NCBI GenBank assembly: GCA_027021685.1
Contig: JALUTW010000174.1
Location: forward strand, 1 to 12,544
Length of the DNA: 12,544 nucleotides
From: Chromatiales bacterium
GTDB taxonomy: Bacteria > Pseudomonadota > Gammaproteobacteria > CAMYNG01
Direction: 5' to 3'
Made by a program: the position numbers and the translations under genes. Of the stretch, positions 1 to 5,541 are shown in pieces (positions within the stretch are counted from its first letter, which is position 1; each line of letters starts with the position of its first letter). Below the pieces are notes generated by a model that saw nothing but the letters and a program-made list of their open reading frames with translations, ran no database searches and was not told the DNA's origin.

Positions 1-1637
1 TCGCCCACGAAATGGCACTGTCCCGCCTGTCGTTTCTGGCCGAGGAGCTTCTCGTTGGCGTTGCACTGGTCCAGCGACAGGTCCTGCCCCCAGCCCTTGT
101 CCTTGCAGCAGTTGGAGAATCCCAGGACGGTCTTCTTGCAGCGCAGGTCGCGCCCCTTGAACAGGACCATGTTCTGCGGATCGAACTCGTTGGCGATGGA
201 CTCCAGGGCCCCCAGGTAGCTGGCCGCCAGGCCGAAGTCCTGGCTCGGTGTGTAGCCGGTATCGAAGCAGTCGCCATCGAGGCAGAAGGTCTGCCCGCCG
301 CAGTCCAGGACCGTGCGGGCCGCGGTGTCTCCGGGGCAACGGTAGGTCTGGCGGTACTCGTAGCAGCTGCCGTCGGGCAACGTGTTGACGCAGGTGGAAT
401 CCACCTGGCCGCAGCCGCGGTCGCGCAGCTCCTGGCAGTAGGGTTCCTCCCGGGTGTTGCCGGAGGCGCAGCGGTACGTGACCTGGTAGCGCCAGCAGTC
501 GCGGGTGACCTCGACGCCGTCGATGACGCGCGTCCCGCCCGGCTCCACGCAGGTGCGCGACTGCTCCACGCACAGCCCGGCCTGGGCCTTCTGCTCCAGG
601 GGACCGCAGGTGCTCTCCCAGGTCTCCGACCACTGGCAGTCGCAGTACTGCGTGGCCCGAAACCGCATCCAGCCCTCGCCGCGGCCGGCCACGATCACCC
701 GCATGTCGAGCGTGTTGAGGCCGGTACGAAGGTAAGGCTTGACGTCGATGTCGAGGGACCGGTTCCAGCTGGTCCCCAGCTCGCACGGGCCGTAGGACGA
801 GGCGCCGTAGCGCACGCGCCGGAAGCGACCGGAGGTGTCCACCTCCAGGCGGTCGCCGCCGTAGGGCCCCACGTACACCAGGGTTCCGTTGATGGTGATG
901 CTGATCCAGTCGTCGAAGCCGGCGCCCACGAGACGGAATTCCTTGATCTTCCGGATGTCCTGGATGGTGAACGTGGTCCGGCGGTCATACACGGCGCACG
1001 ATCCGCCCCAGTAGTTGTCAGCGATGGTGCCGATGGTCAGGTAGGGATAGTTGTAGGTCCAGCGCATGTCGCTCTGGACGGTGTTGAGATCGATGCTCCC
1101 TGCGTCGCACTCGATGGGGCGATTGCAGGACAGCCGCAGGATCCGCTCGCAGCCCACCTGCTCGTCCATGCCCCACTCGGTGCAGTATTCCTCGGTCCAG
1201 GTGGACGGTGTGGTGGTGGTGACCTCGCGGCAGGCGCCGTATTGTCCCGACAGTCCCGTCCCGAGGACCGCCTCCGGATCGTTGCGGATGGCATCGCCCC
1301 GCTGGACCACCGGGTCGTTGCGGTCGATGTTGAACCGCGGCCGGCTCAGGGCGCTGTCCTGCACGAACTGGCCGGCCTCGTTGCCGGAGACGGCCTGGCG
1401 CGCGGCGTCCTCGACGCCGGCACCGGCGTCGTAATACCGGGTCTGCGGCACGTCGGCGCCCTGGTAACCGGGCACGTTGGACAGCGAGCTGCCAGAAGCG
1501 GCGGCCGGCACCCCGGCGTTGGCCGCGTTGCCGAATGCCTTGCCGGCCTGCAGGGCCTGCTCCCGTGTCATGTCGGCCCCTGCCACCGTGGCGGGCAGCA
1601 GGAGGCCTGCGCACATCCAGGCGATGAGGTGTCTCAT
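1..1637 (-). CDS. traN: TraN, outer-membrane mating-pair stabilisation protein (3' end cut by window)
   Basis: TraN sits in the donor outer membrane and stabilises contact with the recipient cell. The visible 545 codons start at the ATG at 1637 and run off the left edge without a stop. The start has GGAGG seven bases upstream and shares ATGA with the trbC stop. Residues 1-21 form a signal peptide (cleavage near VAGA). The mature visible part holds 27 cysteines, as expected for a disulfide-rich TraN. Two C-rich repeats lie at about 363-390 and 416-434, each ending in Cys-aromatic-x-Tyr-x-x-Thr-Tyr-Arg-Cys. The segment at 500-545 is the family signature: NCCKDKGWG at 509-517, then C525 and the NEKLLG stretch, as in F TraN. 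Residues about 215-330 look like a beta-sandwich insert (FDDWISITING near 241). This insert matches my recollection of the longer SXT-type TraN proteins rather than a short form, which is inference. Identification is firm; total length is unknown. Confidence 0.95.
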   Translation of the reverse strand, partial: MRHLIAWMCAGLLLPATVAGADMTREQALQAGKAFGNAANAGVPAAASGSSLSNVPGYQGADVPQTRYYDAGAGVEDAARQAVSGNEAGQFVQDSALSRPRFNIDRNDPVVQRGDAIRNDPEAVLGTGLSGQYGACREVTTTTPSTWTEEYCTEWGMDEQVGCERILRLSCNRPIECDAGSIDLNTVQSDMRWTYNYPYLTIGTIADNYWGGSCAVYDRRTTFTIQDIRKIKEFRLVGAGFDDWISITINGTLVYVGPYGGDRLEVDTSGRFRRVRYGASSYGPCELGTSWNRSLDIDVKPYLRTGLNTLDMRVIVAGRGEGWMRFRATQYCDCQWSETWESTCGPLEQKAQAGLCVEQSRTCVEPGGTRVIDGVEVTRDCWRYQVTYRCASGNTREEPYCQELRDRGCGQVDSTCVNTLPDGSCYEYRQTYRCPGDTAARTVLDCGGQTFCLDGDCFDTGYTPSQDFGLAASYLGALESIANEFDPQNMVLFKGRDLRCKKTVLGFSNCCKDKGWGQDLSLDQCNANEKLLGQKRQAGQCHFVG

Positions 1638-2428
1638 GGGGTGTCCTCCAGGCGTCGTTGCCACAGGTGGGCCCTCTCTCCCAGGGCCGTGCCGGTGGCC
1701 TCCCGCGCCATGACCTCCAGGGCGTAGGCCAGGCTCACTGCGCCGGCCACCTTCAGATGGGGCGGGACGGGACACTCCTCGGGCGTGCAGGGCACGAGGG
1801 GCTCCAGCGGCAGCACGAAGGTCGGCACCTTGTCCACCGCGAAGCGCTCGAACAGCGTGGGATCGATGGCCAGGGCCGGCCGCGGCGTGCCGGGCGCGCC
1901 GGCATCGCCCGGCCCGGCCAGATCCCGGATCCGCGCCACGGTGCGCTCCATGGACCCGTCCACCAGGCCCCGCAGCACCAGGGCCGTCCCGGCCCGCGCG
2001 GCCTCCTCCATCAGCGCCCGCAGGGAGGCCTCCGGCATCGAAAACGACACGAAGATGACCGGCGCAGGCACGGCATCCCCGGACGAGGGCCTGCCCGCCT
2101 GCCCCAGCCTGGGATCGGCCAGCAGGGCCTCGATGTCCCGGCGGGCCTTGGCCAGGGCCTCCCCGGGAACGGCCGGTCCCATCCCGGCCCGGCCGTCCCG
2201 GACCTTGCCCGCGGCTTCGCCGGCGGCCCGCAGGGCGCGTTCTGCTTCCCGCCTGGTGCGGGCGAGGAAATCCGCTTCCTGCTCCAGCCGCCGGGCCCGC
2301 TCCAGGGCGTCGCGCGAGCGGGCCGCGGCCCGGTCCAGGTCCCCGGCCCCGGGGCCGGCCGCCGGCGAGGCCGGGGGGCCGGCGAGGCCCAGCACCAGGG
2401 TGGCCGTCACGGTCAGGACGCGCAGCAT
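1634..2428 (-). CDS. trbC: TrbC, F-type periplasmic pilus assembly protein
   Basis: This periplasmic protein works with TraU and TraW in pilus assembly and mating-pair formation. It is the F-type TrbC, unrelated to the RP4 TrbC pilin. The product is 264 aa. Residues 1-24 (MLRVLTVTATLVLGLAG...) form a signal peptide. Residues 30-105 are Ala/Arg/Glu-rich and probably a helical or coiled-coil arm. The TrbC_Ftype domain spans about 123-240: VIFVSFSMPEASL near 124, AIDPTLFERFAVDKVPTFVL at 187-206, a cysteine pair at C214 and C219, and VAGAVSLAYALE at 227-238. The fold is thioredoxin-like in this family, but no CxxC is present. The ATG at 2428 was chosen because it gives the signal peptide and has GGAGG eight bases upstream. 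The reading frame stays open far upstream, but that stretch is antiparallel shadow of traU. The start overlaps the end of traU by 16 bases and the stop overlaps traN by 4. Confidence 0.93.
   Translation of the reverse strand: MLRVLTVTATLVLGLAGPPASPAAGPGAGDLDRAAARSRDALERARRLEQEADFLARTRREAERALRAAGEAAGKVRDGRAGMGPAVPGEALAKARRDIEALLADPRLGQAGRPSSGDAVPAPVIFVSFSMPEASLRALMEEAARAGTALVLRGLVDGSMERTVARIRDLAGPGDAGAPGTPRPALAIDPTLFERFAVDKVPTFVLPLEPLVPCTPEECPVPPHLKVAGAVSLAYALEVMAREATGTALGERAHLWQRRLEDTP
2413..2428 (-). repeat. 16-base start/stop overlap, copy 2 (traU / trbC)
   Basis: ATGCTGCGCGTCCTGA holds the trbC start (ATG) and the traU stop (TGA). It encodes Cys-Cys-Ala-Ser-stop in one frame and Met-Leu-Arg-Val-Leu in the other, and mirrors the overlap at 3417-3432. 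Confidence 0.8.
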
Positions 2429-3432
2429 GCCTTCCGCCTCCAGATCAGGTAGCCCCAGTCCTCGCCCTGCACGGGAAACTCCCGTCCGGCGGCCCAGGGA
2501 ATGGTGACCCGGCCGAAGGGCTGGGCCCCGACGGGGTACGGGACGGGATAGATCATCTGCGTCTTGTACTGGGTCTTGGGCAGGATGGGTGCCGGCATGG
2601 GCATGCACATGGCCGCGCGGTTGGAGGTGTTCATGGCCACGAGCATGCGGTGCAGCTTGGCCGCCATGCGCTGTACCAGGACCAGGGAACTGTCCACGCC
2701 CCCCACGTGGTGCTTGACCGTGCCGTCCAGGGGATACATGGAGCCCTGGCAGCCCGCGCACCAGAACAACGGGTCCAGCGGGAACCCGGCGGTGGCCGCC
2801 ACGCAGTCGGCGGCACATGCCGCCTGCGCCGCGTTGTTGGCGAACAGCACCGCCTCCGGGTTGATGAGGAAGGACAGCTCGTCGTCCTGCCACATGGGAT
2901 CCAGCTCGGTGATGTAGGCGATGTCGAACGGCTCCGCGGTGTAGCACGACGTGTTGGTCATCAGGTTCATCCATGACAGCAGGGGATAGATGTACCAGTG
3001 CACGTGGTAGAAGGCCTCGCGCTTGGGCGAGTCATTCCGGTTCGTCCCGGCCGGGGCCGCCAGCGATCCCAGGGTCGTGCCCCCCAAGAGCGGCGAGCAG
3101 AACGGCGTGCGCACCACCTCGGCCACGCGCGCCGGCTCCCAAAAAGTGATGCCGATCCCCCACCGCCGCCACACCGGTGGTGGCGCGGGGCAGCTGCACA
3201 CCAGCGGCATGGTGTCCCCGTAGTCCTCCATGCCCATGGTGATCCGAGAGGGCCCGATGGTGATGGGGAACACGCACCGCCAGCACACGTCCGTGAACAG
3301 GTTGGGGAACCTCCCGTGGCAGGGCGGACCGACGGTGCCGCCCGCGCCGGCGGCATCCTGGGCACCCCGGGTGACGGCCGGCGCCGCGAGCAGCGCCGCC
3401 AGGGCCATGGCCGTGATCAGAACGCGCAGCAC
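2413..3432 (-). CDS. traU: TraU, F-type mating-pair formation protein
   Basis: TraU is a periplasmic protein of F-type systems, needed for DNA transfer and for full pilus assembly. The product is 339 aa, close to the usual 330. The GTG at 3432 is taken as start: it has the ribosome site GGGAGGA five bases upstream and gives a signal peptide (residues 1-23, VLRVLITAMALAALLA...). The family signature is plain: CHGRF at 38-42, FTDVCWRCVFP at 46-56, DPMWQDDELSFLINPEAVLFAN near 178-199, CAADC at 206-210, and FWCAGCQGSMYPL at 223-235. There are 14 cysteines after the signal peptide, an even number that fits seven disulfides, and a DsbC-like isomerase is encoded in the same operon. The protein ends in CCAS. 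The gene overlaps the upstream lipoprotein gene and the downstream trbC by 16 bases each, with nearly the same sequence at both overlaps. Confidence 0.96.
   Translation of the reverse strand: MLRVLITAMALAALLAAPAVTRGAQDAAGAGGTVGPPCHGRFPNLFTDVCWRCVFPITIGPSRITMGMEDYGDTMPLVCSCPAPPPVWRRWGIGITFWEPARVAEVVRTPFCSPLLGGTTLGSLAAPAGTNRNDSPKREAFYHVHWYIYPLLSWMNLMTNTSCYTAEPFDIAYITELDPMWQDDELSFLINPEAVLFANNAAQAACAADCVAATAGFPLDPLFWCAGCQGSMYPLDGTVKHHVGGVDSSLVLVQRMAAKLHRMLVAMNTSNRAAMCMPMPAPILPKTQYKTQMIYPVPYPVGAQPFGRVTIPWAAGREFPVQGEDWGYLIWRRKACCAS
3417..3432 (-). repeat. 16-base start/stop overlap, copy 1 (lipoprotein gene / traU)
   Basis: GTGCTGCGCGTTCTGA holds the traU start (GTG) and the upstream stop (TGA). 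It matches the overlap at 2413-2428 at 14 of 16 positions. It encodes Cys-Cys-Ala-Phe-stop in one frame and Val-Leu-Arg-Val-Leu in the other. Confidence 0.8.
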
Positions 3433-4028
3433 CGGTATCCTCCCTTCGCGCCGGGCGGCAGCTTGTGGGGCCTGGTGAAATGCGCATCGAACGTGACGTC
3501 CTGCGGCGGCACGGCGATGCCGCGCTCGGCCCCCCACTGCGAGGAGACGACCCGGACCTTGAAGCGGTAGGTGCACTGGTGGGACGAGTCGCAGCCCCCC
3601 ACCACGTCGGCGGGCTCGATGACGCAGGCCGGGGTCGCCGGCGCGGCGAAGCGCTGCGGACGGCGCTTGTCCGCGACGGGCGTCTCGGTGGGCACAGCCA
3701 TGGCACCGGGCCTGTTGGCATCCAGCGGCAGGACGAACCACTGGCGGCACAGGAGCCTTCCGCGGCTGTTGACGGAGACGACGACCGGCACGACCGGCTC
3801 CTCGGCCCAGGGGATGCACCGCACGTCGAATCTCGCCCCGCCGCGGTCCGCGCCCCGCGCGCGGATGCTGTAGACCGTGACGGGCTCCCAGTCCCGCCCC
3901 TCGACGGGGACCAGCCCCGCGGGCGGCTTGCACGAGTAGCGCGGCTGGAAGGCGGCGCAGCCGCCGAGCGCGAGGATCGAGACGGCCAGGGCGGCGGCTG
4001 CCGCCGGAACGCGACGCTCGTTGTTCAT
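3417..4028 (-). CDS. Cysteine-rich lipoprotein of unknown function between TraW and TraU
   Basis: I do not recognise this 203-aa protein. What can be seen: a signal sequence with lipobox LGGC (lipidated cysteine C24), then eight more cysteines (33, 71, 94, 135, 146, 152, 200, 201), an even number suited to disulfides. The body alternates short beta-like stretches (EPVTVYSIRARG at 48-59, VVPVVVSVNSRG at 79-90, TYRFKVRVVSSQWG at 153-166), and the tail is GYRCCAF. There is no obvious transmembrane helix after the lipobox and no enzymatic motif. The ATG at 4028 shares ATGA with the traW stop. A GAGGAG lies 11 bases upstream, rather far, so coupling to traW probably matters. F has traW directly followed by traU, so this is an added gene. 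Its position among periplasmic assembly genes suggests an envelope part of the same machine, which is inference. Next-best reading: a surface or exclusion lipoprotein. Confidence 0.85.
   Translation of the reverse strand: MNNERRVPAAAAALAVSILALGGCAAFQPRYSCKPPAGLVPVEGRDWEPVTVYSIRARGADRGGARFDVRCIPWAEEPVVPVVVSVNSRGRLLCRQWFVLPLDANRPGAMAVPTETPVADKRRPQRFAAPATPACVIEPADVVGGCDSSHQCTYRFKVRVVSSQWGAERGIAVPPQDVTFDAHFTRPHKLPPGAKGGYRCCAF
3438..3444 (-). promoter_or_regulatory. Ribosome binding site deciding the traU GTG start
   Basis: GGGAGGA lies five bases before the GTG at 3432, inside the lipoprotein gene, and fixes the start of traU. Confidence 0.75.
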
Positions 4029-4732
4029 GGCAACGCAATCTCCTCTGCTTGCAGGGCCCTGCCCGTCCCGGTCACGGGCTGGTCCCTATCCGGGGTGTCC
4101 CCCAGCACGATCTCCTCCACCTTGAGCCGCCGTCCGGCCTGGCTGATCACGGTGGGCACGGCCGCGATCCCGAAGTGCTTGATGAGCGCCCCGTGCTGAT
4201 CGAAGTAGATCCGGGCCTGCCACTGCCGCATGAGCGCGGCCACGGGGCCGCTGGTCAGGATGGGCTTGATCCCGGCGGGATCCGCCTCGAGCAGGGCCCG
4301 CGCCCACCGGACCTGGTCCGGATCGTCGCCGTCGAAAAACACCAGGCGCCTGGACAGCGTGATGTGATCCAGCGGGTTGACCGTGGTACCCGCGCGATGG
4401 ATGACCCTTCCCTCGTGGTCGGTGATGTCATACGGCACGGTGATGGCGGGATCCACGTACCGCACCCTTGGCGCGCTGGCCCGGGGCAGCGCCGTGCCCC
4501 GCGGGCGCTCGGCCCAGGCCTGGGCCCGCTCCCGAGCCTGGGCCTGGAGCCGTTCCAGCTCGCCGGAGCGCCTCATCTCCTCGAGGCGCTCCTGGATCAC
4601 TTCCAGCAGGCTGCGCTCGGCGACGGGGTAGGCGGGCCCCACGACGCCCAGGTCCCGCGCCCACAGCGCGCTAGAACAGGCGCACAGCGCGGCCGATAAC
4701 GCGATCCGTCGGTATCCAGCCAATGTCCTCAT
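4025..4732 (-). CDS. traW: TraW, F-type periplasmic pilus assembly protein
   Basis: TraW is a periplasmic protein that acts with TrbC and TraU in F-type pilus assembly. The product is 235 aa. Residues 1-25 form a signal peptide ending in ALWA, and the mature protein begins RDLGVVGPAYPVAE, matching the family N-terminus (Gly-x-x-[FY]-P-[IV]-x-E). A charged helical stretch follows at 42-76 (LLEVIQERLEEMRR...). The C-terminal domain carries the conserved IYFDQHGALIKHFGIAAVPT at 175-194 and VISQAGRRLKVEE at 195-207. The ATG at 4732 lies 62 bases inside the 3' end of the upstream peptidase gene. I kept it because any later start would remove the signal peptide. No clear ribosome site precedes it, so translation may be coupled to the peptidase gene. 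The stop shares ATGA with the next gene. Confidence 0.94.
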   Translation of the reverse strand: MRTLAGYRRIALSAALCACSSALWARDLGVVGPAYPVAERSLLEVIQERLEEMRRSGELERLQAQARERAQAWAERPRGTALPRASAPRVRYVDPAITVPYDITDHEGRVIHRAGTTVNPLDHITLSRRLVFFDGDDPDQVRWARALLEADPAGIKPILTSGPVAALMRQWQARIYFDQHGALIKHFGIAAVPTVISQAGRRLKVEEIVLGDTPDRDQPVTGTGRALQAEEIALP

Positions 4733-5198
4733 AGCGCGAATCGAAGCTGTCGGGATGGGGTGTCCACACGAAATAATGTCCCTCCGGGATCACCCCCACC
4801 GGTCCGGGCCGCAGGGGCTTGCCGGACCGTGAACGGGTCTTGGCGGTGGCGACGTATTCGCCGTTGATATAGAAATCCCGTCCCTTGCGGGTGACTTCAT
4901 CGCCAGGCATGCCCATCGCCTTCTTGATGAAGAACATTCCCTTTGGGTAGAAGCGATTCTCCGGCGGGTAGAACGCGACCAGATCACCGTGGGTTTTCGG
5001 GGCCTCGGTTTTGAGCACCAGGTACAGCACGCCCGGCAGGCTGTCGGTGCCGTTGATCCCGAGGCGCACCCAGGGCGAGAGCCCCTGGACCACGGCCCAC
5101 GCCACGGCGATCCCCGCTCCCAGCCAGGCGCACCACCGCAGGAACCGCCGCGCGGCCGCCGGCAGCGCCGGGCGCAAGAGGGCCGCCTCACCGACCAT
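4671..5198 (-). CDS. traF: S26-family conjugative signal peptidase (RP4 TraF / TrhF type)
   Basis: This is a membrane-anchored serine protease of the signal peptidase I (S26) family. In RP4 the equivalent TraF matures and cyclises the pilin TrbC; R27 and SXT carry related genes. The product is 175 aa. Residues 20-42 form one transmembrane helix. The nucleophile box is NGTDSLPGVLY at 49-59 (Ser53), the lysine box is FFIKKAMGMPGDEV at 89-102 (Lys92 the likely general base, by alignment with the KR pair of signal peptidases), and the closing box is DSFDSRY near 154-160 followed by GWIPTDRVIGRA. All catalytic elements are present, so the enzyme should be active. The ATG at 5198 has AGGAGG nine bases upstream and overlaps trbI by 11 bases. 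The name traF follows RP4 usage; it is not the thioredoxin-like TraF of the F plasmid. The substrate, probably the pilin of this operon, is inferred. Confidence 0.92.
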   Translation of the reverse strand: MVGEAALLRPALPAAARRFLRWCAWLGAGIAVAWAVVQGLSPWVRLGINGTDSLPGVLYLVLKTEAPKTHGDLVAFYPPENRFYPKGMFFIKKAMGMPGDEVTRKGRDFYINGEYVATAKTRSRSGKPLRPGPVGVIPEGHYFVWTPHPDSFDSRYEDIGWIPTDRVIGRAVRLF

Positions 5199-5541
5199 CC
5201 CGGCCGTCCTCCTGGAGCCGCCGGCGCAGGACCGGCGTCAGGTCCGGCGCCCCGGAGAGCACCGCCGGCGCCGACAGGATGACGGCGCCGTACTCGTCCG
5301 ACAACCAGCCCACTTCCCGCTCCAGGCGCGCGGCGAACCGCCCCGCCTGCTCCGCGCGTTCCTTGTCGGACAACTCCACCAGGCCGGGGCGCCGGAGGTG
5401 CTCGGCCACGAGGCCGGCCAGGTCCACCTGGGCCAGCGCCGGCGGCGGCGCCAGCAGGCGCTCGGCCGCCAGCGCCACGATTCCGCCGGCGATGCCGCAC
5501 ACGATCCCGAACAGGACCTGGTTGTGCAGGTTGGGTCTCAT
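5188..5541 (-). CDS. trbI: TrbI, F-type inner-membrane transfer protein
   Basis: F-type TrbI is a small inner-membrane protein that affects pilus outgrowth and retraction; it is unrelated to the VirB10-like TrbI of RP4. The product is 117 aa, against 128 in F. An N-terminal transmembrane helix spans about 10-28 (LFGIVCGIAGGIVALAA), with the rest periplasmic. The family signature is AVILSAPAVLSGAPDLTPVLRRRL at 86-109 (the APAV...GAPD[IL]T core), preceded by VDLAGLVAEHL at 39-49. The central part at 58-80 is charged and helical. The ATG at 5541 shares ATGA with the traC stop and has a G-rich ribosome site just upstream. Gene order traC-trbI-(peptidase)-traW matches F apart from the inserted peptidase. 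Confidence 0.9.
   Translation of the reverse strand: MRPNLHNQVLFGIVCGIAGGIVALAAERLLAPPPALAQVDLAGLVAEHLRRPGLVELSDKERAEQAGRFAARLEREVGWLSDEYGAVILSAPAVLSGAPDLTPVLRRRLQEDGRDGR

Noticed and set aside
12..1727. A 571-codon open frame on the plus strand opposite traN
   Set aside because: It is the antisense shadow of traN in GC-rich DNA: low-complexity Gly/Ala/Val/Leu product, no domain, and the opposite frame carries the TraN signature.
2429..2974. An N-terminal extension of the TrbC frame
   Set aside because: It lies entirely over traU and is His/Arg/Gly-rich; the ATG at 2428 gives a signal peptide and a good ribosome site.
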